Source: Thermodesulfobacteriaceae bacterium (lineage in GTDB: Bacteria > Desulfobacterota > Thermodesulfobacteria > Thermodesulfobacteriales > Thermodesulfatatoraceae). From it: 42,824 nt of DNA. This document shows, in pieces, positions 1 to 9,591 of the stretch. The DNA lies in the NCBI GenBank assembly GCA_015494065.1, contig WGCA01000015.1, positions 1 through 42,824 on the forward strand. Direction: 5' to 3'. The translations under genes and the position numbers were made by a program. The number at the start of each line of letters is the position of its first letter. Within the stretch, counting starts at the first letter, position 1. The notes under the pieces were generated by a model that saw nothing but the letters and a program-made list of their open reading frames with translations, was not told the origin of the DNA and did no database searches.

Positions 1-253
1 ACGTAAAATGAAGGGTCTTTTTGAACTGTTCTCCGGCTTTATTGTGGCAGGAGAGGCAGGCCTTGGTAACTTCCTGTGGGCTCTTAAAGTCCTTCTTCAA
101 GGCCTCAAATTTGCTGTGATCCGCGGTGGACACCGGGGGCTTAAAATATTTAGGGGCCGCTATTTGTTCCCCAACGTTTTGCCCCCTTACACTTCCCCAC
201 ACCGTGGCCACGCTTAACCACCACCCGATTAAGACCCACACCGCTAAACGCAC
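1..253 (-). CDS. Octaheme tetrathionate reductase-type cytochrome c, N-terminal part (cut by window edge)
   Basis: Only the first 84 codons are in the window. The protein begins with a Sec-type signal (hydrophobic segment from about residue 3 to 19), followed by TADHSKFEALKKDF and a haem c motif CLSCH at residues 66-70 inside VTKACLSCHNKAG. That arrangement resembles the start of octaheme tetrathionate/nitrite/hydroxylamine reductases (OTR family), periplasmic enzymes that reduce tetrathionate, nitrite or hydroxylamine. I chose the GTG at 253 because AAGGGGG lies 8 nt upstream; an in-frame GTG at 262 has no room for a ribosome binding site. The leader holds a Fur-like palindrome, so iron control is likely. 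The remaining haem sites are outside the window, so the family call rests on the first one. Confidence 0.75.
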   Translation of the reverse strand, partial: MRLAVWVLIGWWLSVATVWGSVRGQNVGEQIAAPKYFKPPVSTADHSKFEALKKDFKSPQEVTKACLSCHNKAGEQFKKTLHFT

Positions 254-272
254 CCCGAACACCCCCTTAGTT

Positions 273-291
273 ATTGAGAATTAATCTCAAT
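273..291 (-). promoter_or_regulatory. Fur-like palindromic operator upstream of the octaheme cytochrome
   Basis: ATTGAGAATTAATCTCAAT is a perfect 7-5-7 inverted repeat lying 20-38 nt upstream of the GTG start. It resembles Fur boxes (TGATAAT-N-ATTATCA type, with the common TGAGAAT variant). The position between a probable -35/-10 and the start codon fits repression when iron is replete. The regulator is inferred, not seen in this window. Confidence 0.5.
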
Positions 292-299
292 CCCGCCAA

Positions 300-340
300 T
301 AAAGATGGGTTTTAGAGAAGGCTTGTCAAGATATGACAAA
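300..340 (-). promoter_or_regulatory. Possible promoter with an overlapping inverted repeat for the octaheme cytochrome
   Basis: On the minus strand there is a TTGACA -35 hexamer (324-329), but the -10 region is poor. The -35 is embedded in a second palindrome, TTGTCA-N5-TGACAA (324-340), which could bind a further regulator, for example one of the Crp/Fnr superfamily. The half-sites do not match a consensus exactly. Confidence 0.35.
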
Positions 341-392
341 AGTCGACGTTGTGACCGTAAAAAACTTAAGCGGGAGATAAAAAAACTTGTCG

Positions 393-1343
393 CTATCGGT
401 TAACAAAAGGCTTGAGTTTTTTGGTTAGAGGATCGACCACCAGACAATTACCGCCTCGCCGTTTGGCTTCATAGAGGGCTTCGTCCGCCCGTAAAATGAA
501 ATCGTCTACGTCTTGGGTCAGCGGGTTTTCTTCCCGTCTAATGAACCGGGCAATTCCTGCCGAAAGAGTAGTGGGTTCAAACTCTTCGGCCTGATATCGG
601 TTAAGGACCCGGCTTACCACTTTGCAGACACCCGGGGTATCGCATTGGGGAATTAAAAGGGCAAATTCGTCTCCGCCGTAGCGAAAGGGAAGGTCTACAA
701 ATCGACGGGTCGAAGAGATGATAAGGTTAGCAAAACGGCGCAGGAGCTCGTCTCCGGCCTGATGCCCATAAGTGTCGTTGTATTGTTTGAAATGGTCAAT
801 ATCAAACATAACCAGGTGCAGTGGGTAGCGTTGCCGCCAGGCTCGGTAACATTCTTCGGGGAGTTTTTCGGCAAAATAGCGCCGGTTAAAAATACCGGTT
901 AAAGGGTCTCGAATGGTTAAGGCCCGCAATTTGGCCCTAAGCTCTCTTTCTTTAAAAATACGGGCCAATTTGGCGTCCAATTCGTCAAAATCAAAAGGTT
1001 TTTTAATAAAATCGCTGGCCCCGGCCTTTATTACGTCTACGTATTTTACTTTTTGGGCGTGCCCTGTAATGGCAATGAAATCAATCTCTGGCCATTGTTC
1101 TTTGGCCCGGCGCATAAGGGTAAGACCGTCTAAGCGGGGCATAAATATATCGGTAATGATGATGTCGTAAGGACCGTTTTGCTCAAGTTTGGTCCAGGCC
1201 TCTTCTCCGTCCGCCGCCACCTCGCACTGGTAGCCCTGACTTTCTAAGTAGTGTCTCAAGGATTCCCGTACCAAAGGTTCATCATCGACAACGAGGAACT
1301 TTGGTTCGGAAGGTTTCTCTAGCCAAAATTTGGTCTTTTCCAT
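393..1343 (-). CDS. Response regulator with GGDEF output (REC-GGDEF diguanylate cyclase)
   Basis: This is a 316-aa PleD-like protein that probably makes cyclic di-GMP when phosphorylated. The receiver domain covers about residues 15-130, with acidic residues in VVDDEP, phosphoacceptor Asp65 in [11 protein letters not shown], and the conserved Lys in FIKKPF. The GGDEF domain covers about 140-310, with an intact GGDEF motif at 223-227. An RxxD inhibitory I-site (RFVD, 214-217) sits five residues before it, so both activity and product inhibition are expected. It is the last gene of the gatB-mtnA-IMPase-Nudix operon and overlaps the Nudix gene by 62 bp, which is unusually long. No cognate histidine kinase is adjacent. 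Confidence 0.92.
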   Translation of the reverse strand: MEKTKFWLEKPSEPKFLVVDDEPLVRESLRHYLESQGYQCEVAADGEEAWTKLEQNGPYDIIITDIFMPRLDGLTLMRRAKEQWPEIDFIAITGHAQKVKYVDVIKAGASDFIKKPFDFDELDAKLARIFKERELRAKLRALTIRDPLTGIFNRRYFAEKLPEECYRAWRQRYPLHLVMFDIDHFKQYNDTYGHQAGDELLRRFANLIISSTRRFVDLPFRYGGDEFALLIPQCDTPGVCKVVSRVLNRYQAEEFEPTTLSAGIARFIRREENPLTQDVDDFILRADEALYEAKRRGGNCLVVDPLTKKLKPFVNR

Positions 1344-1773
1344 AACGCCATTTTAGATAATCTGCCAAAATGCGACCATGATCAAATACCAATTCCTCTA
1401 AAGGGAGCTCTTCCGGAGAAAAAAGTTGGGCTTTTGCCGCGTCGTCTCCCCCTTTGGGTTCCCCCTTGGCCCGGGCTACGTAAACCGTAGTAACCGTATG
1501 AAAACGGGGGTCGCGGTTCGGTTCGGAATAGGTGTAAAACTGGCAAACAAGCTCTACGTCAAGACTAGTTTCCTCTTTGGCCTCCCGGATGGCCGCTTCT
1601 TCTAAACTTTCCCCATAATCCACGAAACCTCCCGGCAAGGCCCAGCCCTCTGGCGGATTTTTGCGCCGGATAAGGACTATACGGTGGTCGACTTCTATAA
1701 TGATGTCCACCGTGGGGAAGGGATTACGGTACACATGGACTTCTGCGCCGCAACGCGGACAAGTTTTCTTCAT
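1282..1773 (-). CDS. Nudix hydrolase with N-terminal zinc finger
   Basis: This 163-aa protein of the Nudix superfamily hydrolyses a nucleoside diphosphate linked to another group. The N-terminal CPRCG is half of a short zinc ribbon. The Nudix box is complete at about residues 48-71: [14 protein letters not shown] followed by REAKEE, giving the G-x5-E-x7-RE-x2-EE pattern that binds Mg2+. The substrate cannot be read from sequence; relatives act on ADP-ribose, NADH or oxidised nucleotides. Its ATG overlaps the TGA of the inositol monophosphatase gene (ATGA), so translation is probably coupled. The last ~20 residues lie beyond the Nudix fold and overlap the downstream regulator gene. Confidence 0.88.
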   Translation of the reverse strand: MKKTCPRCGAEVHVYRNPFPTVDIIIEVDHRIVLIRRKNPPEGWALPGGFVDYGESLEEAAIREAKEETSLDVELVCQFYTYSEPNRDPRFHTVTTVYVARAKGEPKGGDDAAKAQLFSPEELPLEELVFDHGRILADYLKWRYGKDQILARETFRTKVPRCR

Positions 1774-2523
1774 GGCACGTAATGCTGGGCAATGTCTACC
1801 AGCTCTTGATGAATCAAGCCGTTGGAAGCCAGAATATGGTTCTGGAATGGATCAAAGGCCTCTCCACGATAATTGGTTACCAGTCCTCCGGCCTCTTTGA
1901 CCAAGAGTATGCCGGCGGCGGTATCCCAGGGCTTGAGAAGCGGCTCCCAAAAACCGTCAAAACGGCCACAGGCCACGTAGGCCAGATCCAGCGCCGCCGC
2001 CCCGGCCCGCCGTACTCCTTGAGCCTTAATCAGGAAATTCCGAAAGGCACCCACCACCTTGTCCGGTTGTTCATGGACACCGTAAGGGAAGCCCGTGGCC
2101 AAAACGGCATCTTTGAGCTCTTTCACTTCAGAAACCTTGATCTTTTGGTTGTTAAGATAGGCCCCACTTCCCTTCTCCGCCCAAAAAAGTTCGTCAAGCA
2201 TGACGTGGTAAATCACGCCTAACACGGGCTCTCTGTCTTCCATAAGGGCGATGCTGGGGGCAAACCAGGGGAAACGGTGGGCGTAATTGGTGGTGCCGTC
2301 CAAAGGGTCGACCAACCAGTAACGCCCCGTGGGTTCCGTTTTGGCCATCTCCTCTCCCAAAATTGGAAGACCTGAAGACTCAAGTAGCGCTACGATTAGG
2401 GCCTCGCTTTTGAGATCTACTTCGGTAACTAGGTCAATTTCTCCCTTGTGGCGCACCTCAATAGGGCGGTTAAAATACTCCCGCTGTAAACGTCCCGCTG
2501 CCAAAGCCGCCGCCCGAGCCAGT

Positions 2524-2537
<14 letters not shown>
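1770..2537 (-). CDS. Inositol monophosphatase family protein
   Basis: This 255-aa Mg2+-dependent phosphatase of the SuhB/IMPase family would hydrolyse inositol-1-phosphate, or alternatively fructose-1,6-bisphosphate or NADP(H). The metal-binding motifs are visible: GEE near residue 66, [14 protein letters not shown] near 80-93, and the C-terminal [16 protein letters not shown] placed the start at the ATG at 2537, because a GGAGG lies 6 nt upstream and the family begins with [12 protein letters not shown]. An upstream extension would only duplicate mtnA coding sequence. It overlaps mtnA by 14 bp and the Nudix gene by 4 bp. An inositol-3-phosphate synthase at 19290-20396 makes an inositol role plausible. 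Confidence 0.88.
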
Positions 2538-3585
<1,048 letters not shown>

Positions 3586-3587
3586 GG

Positions 3588-5021
3588 CTATTCTCCCTCA
3601 AGGAGTTTGGTAAGGAGCTGGTTTACTACTTTGGGGTTGGCCTTGCCCCGGGTCTCCCGCATTACCTGCCCCACAAAGAACCCAAGCACATTTTTCTTGC
3701 CTTTCTTATATTTTTCGACCTCTTTGGGGTGAGCTTCCAAGATACGTTGACAAATTTCAAGCAAGGCCGCCTCGTCGCTTTCCTGTTTAAGCCCCTTTTC
3801 CTCGACGATCGCTTGCGGGTCCCTTCCTGTAGCGTACATTTCCGCAAAAACCTTTTTGGCCGCCGGAGCGCTGATCACCCCTTCGTCCAACAATTTCAAA
3901 AGGGTGGTAAAGTTTTCCGGGCTGAGTTTGGTCTCGTCGATCTCTTTCCCTTCCCGGTTTAACTCTCGCAGGACTTCGGTCATTATCCAGTTACTGACCA
4001 GCTTGGGTTTGGGTAACAATTTACAGCAGGCCTCGAAAAATTCCGCCAGCTTGCGGGAAGAGGTGATAATCTCGGCGTCATAGGCCGGAAGCTGGTATTC
4101 CTCCATAAAACGGGCCTTCTTGGCGTCCGGCAATTCGGGAAGCGTCTTCCTTATTTCCTCTATCCAGTCAGCGTCGATTTCTACCGGGACCAGGTCAGGG
4201 TCTGGAAAATAGCGGTAGTCGTGCGCCTCTTCTTTGCCCCGCATAGACTGGGTAACTCCCCGGGCGGCGTCAAAGAGCCTGGTCTCCTGGACCACTTCCT
4301 TGCCGTCTAAAATTAGGGCAATCTGCCTCTTGATTTCGTACTCCAAGGCCCGCTGGACGTGTTTGAAAGAATTCATGTTTTTGAGCTCTACCTTGGTGCC
4401 AAAAGTGGTGCTCCCTCTGGGGCGAACCGAGATGTTTGCGTCGCAACGGAGGCTTCCTTCTTCCATGTTGCCGTCACATATCTCAAGGTAGCGCAGAATG
4501 GAACGTAGTTTCTTGAGGTAAGCTACTGCTTCCTCAGGAGAGCGAATGTCTGGTGCACTGACAATCTCAAGGAGGGGGACCCCGGTACGGTTAAAATCAA
4601 CGTAAGATACCGGCCGTGCTTCGTCGTGGATAAGTTTGCCGGCGTCTTCTTCCATGTGAATCCGGACTAAGCCGATCCGCTTTTTGGTCTCCCCTACTTC
4701 AATTTCGATATATCCGCCTTCGGCCAAGGGGAGTTCATACTGAGAGATCTGATAACCCTTGGGCAGATCAGGATAAAAATAATTTTTCCGGGCAAAAACT
4801 GAGACCGGGTTTATCCGGGCCTGGGTAGCCAGGGCCAATTTGAGGGCAAAGTCTACCACCCGTTTGTTCAATACGGGCAGACTGCCTGGCATCCCCAGAC
4901 AGACCGGACAGACGTGCGAATTAGGAGCCGCCCCGAATCGGGTAGAACAGGCACAGAAGATTTTGCTTTCCGTAAGGAGCTGAGCATGCACCTCCAAACC
5001 TATCACCGCTTCAAATTCCAT
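3588..5021 (-). CDS. gatB: Asp-tRNA(Asn)/Glu-tRNA(Gln) amidotransferase subunit B
   Basis: GatB binds the mischarged tRNA and carries out the kinase and transamidation half-reaction of the GatCAB complex. The 477-aa protein starts [15 protein letters not shown] and contains the zinc-site cysteines (CACS, CPVCLG), the [16 protein letters not shown] signature and the C-terminal YqeY-like tail ([13 protein letters not shown]). The ATG at 5021 is preceded by AAGGAGG at 7 nt; a start at 5048 would only add a nine-residue basic leader. gatA and gatC are not in the window. It is the promoter-proximal gene of the 5021-393 operon. Confidence 0.96.
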   Translation of the reverse strand: MEFEAVIGLEVHAQLLTESKIFCACSTRFGAAPNSHVCPVCLGMPGSLPVLNKRVVDFALKLALATQARINPVSVFARKNYFYPDLPKGYQISQYELPLAEGGYIEIEVGETKKRIGLVRIHMEEDAGKLIHDEARPVSYVDFNRTGVPLLEIVSAPDIRSPEEAVAYLKKLRSILRYLEICDGNMEEGSLRCDANISVRPRGSTTFGTKVELKNMNSFKHVQRALEYEIKRQIALILDGKEVVQETRLFDAARGVTQSMRGKEEAHDYRYFPDPDLVPVEIDADWIEEIRKTLPELPDAKKARFMEEYQLPAYDAEIITSSRKLAEFFEACCKLLPKPKLVSNWIMTEVLRELNREGKEIDETKLSPENFTTLLKLLDEGVISAPAAKKVFAEMYATGRDPQAIVEEKGLKQESDEAALLEICQRILEAHPKEVEKYKKGKKNVLGFFVGQVMRETRGKANPKVVNQLLTKLLEGE

Positions 5022-5050
5022 CCCGGGCCTCCTTCTTTGGTTAACCATTG

Positions 5051-5078
5051 AACTTAGCTCTCAGGGAGCACTTGTCAA
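5051..5078 (-). promoter_or_regulatory. Probable sigma70-type promoter for the gatB operon
   Basis: On the minus strand TTGACA (5073-5078) is followed after 16 nt by TAAGTT (5051-5056), about 30 nt before the gatB ATG. It lies between the upstream terminator at 5109-5133 and gatB, where a new promoter is needed. Confidence 0.5.
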
Positions 5079-5108
5079 TCTGTACAGCCAGTACTTCGCC
5101 CAAAATAT

Positions 5109-5133
5109 AAAAGGGCGCTTGGCGCGCCCTTTT
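5109..5133 (-). terminator. Intrinsic terminator after the 78-aa HTH gene
   Basis: Perfect 10-bp stem AAAAGGGCGC / GCGCCCTTTT with a 5-nt loop (5119-5123), followed on the minus strand by a T-rich tail (TTTTATATTTT). It lies 34 nt past the stop of the 5167-5403 gene and ends that transcript. Confidence 0.8.
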
Positions 5134-5166
5134 CAAAAATCTTTGGTGGGGGATGGTTTGATTCTC

Positions 5167-5403
5167 TTAAGCTTTGCCTGCAGCTTTGAGTTCCTTAACA
5201 AAAGCATCAATAGGATTCTCTCTTTTACCAACCTTTTTGGGGATGTTTACCCCTCTTTTACGCAATTCAGTTACGATTTTCATCACCTGAAATTTGCTAA
5301 TTCCTAACTTTTCTGCGATTTCTGCGGCGGACATTTTGAGATAATTTTCATACACAAACTTGACATCTTCCTTGGTTACTGGACGACTACGCTTCCTGGC
5401 CAT
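5167..5403 (-). CDS. Small helix-turn-helix protein, unknown function
   Basis: A 78-aa, strongly basic protein. Residues about 11-50 (VKFVYENYLKMSAAEIAEKL then GISKFQVMKIVTELRKRG) read as a helix-turn-helix of the kind found in small transcription factors and transposase N-termini. The start has a good ribosome binding site (GGGAGGG about 6 nt upstream). It has its own promoter-like element upstream and a strong terminator downstream, so it is a stand-alone monocistronic unit, unlike nearly every other gene here. I do not recognise a named family. A chromatin or regulatory DNA-binding role is inference from charge and fold. Confidence 0.75.
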   Translation of the reverse strand: MARKRSRPVTKEDVKFVYENYLKMSAAEIAEKLGISKFQVMKIVTELRKRGVNIPKKVGKRENPIDAFVKELKAAGKA

Positions 5404-5432
5404 CTAAATCCCTCCCTTTTCGTTTTTAGTAT

Positions 5433-5462
5433 TACTTAGACAAAACAGGGAATTTTTGTCAA
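5433..5462 (-). promoter_or_regulatory. Probable promoter for the 78-aa HTH gene
   Basis: TTGACA on the minus strand (5457-5462), an 18-nt spacer and TAAGTA (5433-5438), about 30 nt before the ATG at 5403. It lies in the 78-bp gap after surE. Confidence 0.5.
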
Positions 5463-5481
5463 CCCTTAAATAAACTTTTTT

Positions 5482-6240
5482 TCAAAATTCTATTTGCCAG
5501 GAAGCAATTTTTGATAATAGTTCTGGGTCAGAAAGGTTATGCTGGAGGGGCGTAATGGTGATATAACCACTTTTTAAGGCTACTACATCCGTATCAGGAT
5601 CCTGCTCCGTAAATCTTTCTCCGCATTGCCAGTAATAAACATTACCATGCGGATCAACTCGCCGTTCAAATCTTTCTATTAACGGAGCCGTGCTCTGCCT
5701 AACAAATTTGATACCCTTTATTTTATTGGCTGGTAGGAAGGGAATGTTTATGTTCAAGCAAATTTTTGGATCTTTTAAGAAATTTTGGGCCAAAAAATCA
5801 ACCAATACGCTGGCAAAATAGGCAGCAAAACAATAATCCGGCTCTTTATATTCGTCTAAGGAAATGGCTAGCCCCGGATAGCCCAATATTACCCCTTCGG
5901 TTGCCGCTGAAACTGTTCCTGAATAAAGGACATTAATGCCAACGTTTGCCCCTCTGTTGATACCAGAAAGGACGAGATCTATTTCTGGACCAATTAACTC
6001 ATGAATGGCTATTTTGACGCAATCTGCCGGTGTGCCGTTTACGGCGTAACCAAAAAATACGTTACCCCTTTTTACTCTTTTGACGCGTAGCGGATCAGAA
6101 AGTGTGATGGCGTGTCCTACCGCGCTCCTTTCGGCTTCCGGAGCTACTACAAAAACTTCGTGATCCTGATATAAGGCATCATAGAGGGCACATAAACCCT
6201 CTGCAAAAATACCGTCATCGTTTGTGAGTAAGATGCGCAT
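5482..6240 (-). CDS. surE: 5'/3'-nucleotidase SurE
   Basis: SurE removes phosphate from nucleoside 5'- and 3'-monophosphates and is a stationary-phase survival protein. The 252-aa length is standard. The protein opens MRILLTNDDGIFAEG with the metal-binding Asp pair at residues 8-9. It has APEAERSAVGHAITL near 35, SGINRGANVG near 92, and YSGTVSAATEG. Its ATG shares one base with the stop of the small Cys-rich gene upstream (TAATG), so the two are probably translated in sequence from the argJ transcript. Confidence 0.96.
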   Translation of the reverse strand: MRILLTNDDGIFAEGLCALYDALYQDHEVFVVAPEAERSAVGHAITLSDPLRVKRVKRGNVFFGYAVNGTPADCVKIAIHELIGPEIDLVLSGINRGANVGINVLYSGTVSAATEGVILGYPGLAISLDEYKEPDYCFAAYFASVLVDFLAQNFLKDPKICLNINIPFLPANKIKGIKFVRQSTAPLIERFERRVDPHGNVYYWQCGERFTEQDPDTDVVALKSGYITITPLQHNLSDPELLSKIASWQIEF

Positions 6241-6365
6241 TATTTTTCGCGTTCTTTTTCAAGGAAATGGATTAAACAAGCCTTACGGTGCGGACAGTAA
6301 TCTTTAGGGTGTCGACAGCCCTTTGCCAAAGGGCTATATTCGCTGTCTTTGGCGCAAAAACCCAT
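6240..6365 (-). CDS. Small cysteine/histidine-rich protein, unknown
   Basis: About 41 residues from the ATG at 6365. An ATG at 6425 would add a 20-residue polar leader that overlaps the end of argJ in another frame. It holds four cysteines with flanking histidines, in the order FC, GCRHPKDYCPHRKAC, which looks like a compact zinc or Fe-S site. The gene fits exactly between argJ and surE and shares the TAATG junction with surE, which supports it being translated. I do not recognise the family; a metal-binding role is inference. Confidence 0.5.
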   Translation of the reverse strand: MGFCAKDSEYSPLAKGCRHPKDYCPHRKACLIHFLEKEREK

Positions 6366-6387
6366 TTCTTCTTGCGTTTCTTTCTTT

Positions 6388-7566
6388 TTAGGTTCGGTAT
6401 TCGGCGTTGATTTTGACGTACTCATAAGACAGATCGCAGGTCAAAATTTCAGCCGAACCATTACCTTCTTTTAGGTGAATTGTCAAAGAAAACTCCTGAT
6501 TTTTCATCTCCTCATGGGCTTTTCTTTCAGCTGCTAAACCTTTGCCCAGACCATTTTCTACGATTTGTACGCTGTTAATAAAAATATCGACACGCTCCGG
6601 GGCAAAATCTACGCCAGAACGCCCCATAGCGGCCAAAATACGGCCCCAGTTAGGATCTTCACCAAAAAAGGCGGTCTTGACCAGGAGGGATTCGGCTACG
6701 GTCTTACCGAGTCTAAAGGCCTCTTCGTCGTCCCGGGCCCCTACCAGGCGAATGCGAACCACTTTGGTCGCCCCTTCCCCGTCTCTGACAATCAGATACG
6801 CCAATCGTTGACACACCTCAGTTAAAGCTTCTTTAAAAAGGGCCTGTTCCTCGGCATTGTCCACTTGCCCGCTTGCCCCGTTGGCCAGGAGATAAACGGT
6901 GTCGTTGGTACTGGTATCTCCATCCACGGTGATACGGTTGAAACTGTTTTCCACCGCTTCCTTTAGGCTTTCCTGTAAAAACTCCCGAGGAAGCGCCGCA
7001 TCCGTAAGGATGAAAGCCAGCATGGTAGCCATCCGGGGGGCAATCATGCCAGCGCCCTTAGCCAGGCCCAGGAGCGAAATTTTTCTACCTCCGGCAAGGC
7101 AAAGTCTTTTCGTCTCCATTTTCGGAAAAGTATCGGTGGTCATCATGGCCCGGGCTACCTCTTCCACCCGCTGAGGATCAAGTGCTTTACTTAAGGTCTT
7201 GAGGGCCTCTTTTATCTTGGTCACCGGCAACCTCTGCCCGATCACCCCGGTGGAGGCGGGAAGTATCTCTTGTGGGGCTATCTCAAGCAGGGAAGCAAGC
7301 TGGGCCAGGATTTCTTCGGCATCAGCCAACCCCTCTTTACCGGTGCAGGCGTTGGCACAACCGCTGTTCACCAAAATGGCCCTTATTGGGCGGGCGGTGG
7401 CAAGCCTTGTTTGGGCCAAAAGGACGGGTGCCGCTTTGACTAAATTAGTGGTAAAGACCCCAGCGGCCTGGGCCGGTCTTTCACTCAAAATAAGCCCCAG
7501 GTCAAGCCCTTCTTTTTTGATACCACTTGCGGTAGCTGCAAACCAAAAGCCCTTTGGTATCTCCAC
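6388..7566 (-). CDS. argJ: Glutamate N-acetyltransferase / amino-acid acetyltransferase ArgJ
   Basis: ArgJ transfers the acetyl group from N-acetylornithine to glutamate in the cyclic arginine pathway, and in many bacteria also makes N-acetylglutamate from acetyl-CoA. The 392-aa precursor is self-cleaved before the Thr of the ATML motif, visible in GAGMIAPRMATMLAFILTDA near residue 190. Other family stretches are ILVNSGCANACTG and FNRITVDGDTSTNDT. The start is GTG at 7566 with AGGAGGG upstream. It leads an operon with the small Cys-rich gene and surE. Whether it is mono- or bifunctional cannot be told from sequence by eye. Confidence 0.95.
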   Translation of the reverse strand: MEIPKGFWFAATASGIKKEGLDLGLILSERPAQAAGVFTTNLVKAAPVLLAQTRLATARPIRAILVNSGCANACTGKEGLADAEEILAQLASLLEIAPQEILPASTGVIGQRLPVTKIKEALKTLSKALDPQRVEEVARAMMTTDTFPKMETKRLCLAGGRKISLLGLAKGAGMIAPRMATMLAFILTDAALPREFLQESLKEAVENSFNRITVDGDTSTNDTVYLLANGASGQVDNAEEQALFKEALTEVCQRLAYLIVRDGEGATKVVRIRLVGARDDEEAFRLGKTVAESLLVKTAFFGEDPNWGRILAAMGRSGVDFAPERVDIFINSVQIVENGLGKGLAAERKAHEEMKNQEFSLTIHLKEGNGSAEILTCDLSYEYVKINAEYRT

Positions 7567-7623
7567 TTTTTAATCCCTCCTGAACGCCTTGTAGAAGTAA
7601 ATTTTTCCTCATAAAATGCGCCC

Positions 7624-7899
7624 ATGGCCCGCATCCCCCTTGAAAAGGCCTTAAATTGGGCCTTAAGTCAAGCCCCTCAATTAAAAGAAGGGGACTGTCT
7701 GGACCTCCTTTGTAAAAAGAGGAACCGTTTGGTAAGGATTGTCAAATTGGAAAAAGGTTATCGCCTCGAGGAAAGGGGCTTTTTTAAAGAGGATCACCAG
7801 GCCGCTGAACTCAAAGAACTGGCCAAGGTACTTGCCAGACTCATTGCCCGGGAATTTCCCCGCAGCCATATGCTTTGGGCTTTCAAAAGAAGGGCCTAG
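7624..7899 (+). CDS. Conserved-looking 91-aa protein of unknown function
   Basis: A 91-aa soluble protein with alternating charged and hydrophobic residues and a helical C-terminal half (KELAKVLARLIAREFPRSHM). It has no signal peptide, transmembrane segment or motif that I recognise. It ends 3 bp before the ATG of the PF09818-type ATPase and shares its strand. The two probably form one transcript and could work together, but that is inference from position only. It is divergent from argJ. Confidence 0.65.
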   Translation: MARIPLEKALNWALSQAPQLKEGDCLDLLCKKRNRLVRIVKLEKGYRLEERGFFKEDHQAAELKELAKVLARLIAREFPRSHMLWAFKRRA

Positions 7900-7902
7900 T
7901 TT

Positions 7903-9591
7903 ATGGACGCCAAAAGTTTAGCCCAGAAAATTAAACGGTTAGACGGACGGGGGTACGGGGCCTATAAAGAACTAAAAGGAGTTTACCAGTTTGACACCTT
8001 CAAACTCTTTATTGACAAAGTCCAGGCGGATCCCTTTGCTTCTCCGAGCCTTTTTCGTCTCTGGCTCCCGGCGGAGGTGGCTTGTCTTCCCGCCTGGACC
8101 TTTGCCAACCGGGAGCGCAAAACAGGGCTTGAGAATTTTCTCGCCCACACCGCCGCGGTCAAGGCCCGGGCGCTGGCCAAACACCGGGGGACAGGCAAGA
8201 GCGGCCAGCTAATCGTACACGGCCCAGGGCAGGAGATGATTCCCCTGACCGCCGTAGAAGTAACGGGGGATGGAGCGGTAGAACTGCGCTTTTTTGTAGG
8301 GCTTCCAGCCGCCGGTCGGCGGATCCTGGCCCGCCAGGCCCAAGAACTGATACTGGAGGACATCCCTGCCCTGGCCCGGAGCCTCTGTTACCCTAATCTG
8401 GACCACGCCCTTCTTAAAAACTTTGTGGAGACCAACGAAGACGCCTCCTTTCTCCGCCAAAAACTGGGTGATCTCGGCCTCATCGCCTTTGTGGCGGACG
8501 GAAGCATTCTGCCCCGGGCCTCAGGAGTTGACCCCCGGCCCGCCAAAGAGGCCGTCCCCTTTGAGGCCCCGGCCTCTTTAGCCTTGGAGATCGAACTCCC
8601 CAACCGGGGTCGCGTAAGGGGGCTTGGCATCAGAAAAGGGGTTACCCTGATTACCGGAGGCGGTTTCCACGGCAAATCCACCCTGCTTAAGGCCTTAGAA
8701 GTTGGGGTTTATAACCACGTTCCCGGGGACGGAAGGGAACTGGTGGTAAGTGACGCTTCGGCCGTAAAAATTCGGGCCGAAGACGGACGCCAGGTAACCA
8801 GCGTAAACATCTCTCCTTTTATCACCCACCTTCCCTTCGGGAAGGACACCACTTCTTTTTCTACCCCTTGTGCTTCCGGTTCTACCAGCCAGGCGGCCAA
8901 TATCATGGAAGCCCTGGAAATAGGGGCCAAAGTCCTTCTGATTGACGAAGATACTTCCGCCACCAACTTCATGATCCGGGACGCCCGGATGCAGGCCTTA
9001 ATCGCCAAAGAAAAGGAGCCCATCACCCCTTATCTGGACCGCGTGCGGGAACTTTTTGAGCGTTTCGGGGTCTCAACGGTATTGGTAGTGGGGGGCTCGG
9101 GAGATTACCTTGAAGTGGCGGATACCGTAATCGCCATGGACCATTACCTCCCTAGAGACGTAACCCAAAAGGCCCGGGAAATTGTGGCCTCATTCCCTAC
9201 CCAGCGCAAGGTGGAGGCCTCCAGGCCCTTCGTTCTGCCGGAGAGCCGAAAATTTGCCCCGGAGAGCTTTCCCCGGGATCGTAAAGGCCCCCGGGCCAAA
9301 GGACGGGAGACCATCCTTTGGGGGCGCGAGAAAATCGACCTCTCCGCCGTGGAACAAATTGTTTGTCCTGAGCAGACCAACGCCCTGGCCCGGGCCCTGG
9401 AAAGGCTGGCCACTGAGATCGAAAAAGGAGCCTCTTTGCGGGAAGCGGTGGAAAACATCCAGCACCAGGTAGAAACCGAAGGACTCCTGTCCCTTTGCCG
9501 GCTACCGAGGGGAGATTTGGCCGCCTTCCGGCCCCATGAATTAGCCGCCGCCTTAAACCGCTTACGAAGCCTCAAACCGAAAGATGCCTAA
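7903..9591 (+). CDS. Predicted ABC-class P-loop ATPase (PF09818-like)
   Basis: A 562-aa soluble protein. The N-terminal region carries LDGRGYGAYKELKGVYQF and VQADPFASPSLFRLWLP, typical of the uncharacterised 'ATPase of the ABC class' family. The nucleotide-binding half has a Walker A variant GGGFHGKSTLL near residue 252, an aspartate-rich Walker B ALEIGAKVLLIDEDTSATNF near 350, and a later ISTVLVVGGSGDYLEVAD-like strand. There are no membrane segments, so it is not a transporter. A trypanosome relative is linked to RNA editing complexes, but the bacterial role is unknown. It overlaps the PBP gene downstream by 8 bp, which suggests co-translation. Confidence 0.88.
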   Translation: MDAKSLAQKIKRLDGRGYGAYKELKGVYQFDTFKLFIDKVQADPFASPSLFRLWLPAEVACLPAWTFANRERKTGLENFLAHTAAVKARALAKHRGTGKSGQLIVHGPGQEMIPLTAVEVTGDGAVELRFFVGLPAAGRRILARQAQELILEDIPALARSLCYPNLDHALLKNFVETNEDASFLRQKLGDLGLIAFVADGSILPRASGVDPRPAKEAVPFEAPASLALEIELPNRGRVRGLGIRKGVTLITGGGFHGKSTLLKALEVGVYNHVPGDGRELVVSDASAVKIRAEDGRQVTSVNISPFITHLPFGKDTTSFSTPCASGSTSQAANIMEALEIGAKVLLIDEDTSATNFMIRDARMQALIAKEKEPITPYLDRVRELFERFGVSTVLVVGGSGDYLEVADTVIAMDHYLPRDVTQKAREIVASFPTQRKVEASRPFVLPESRKFAPESFPRDRKGPRAKGRETILWGREKIDLSAVEQIVCPEQTNALARALERLATEIEKGASLREAVENIQHQVETEGLLSLCRLPRGDLAAFRPHELAAALNRLRSLKPKDA

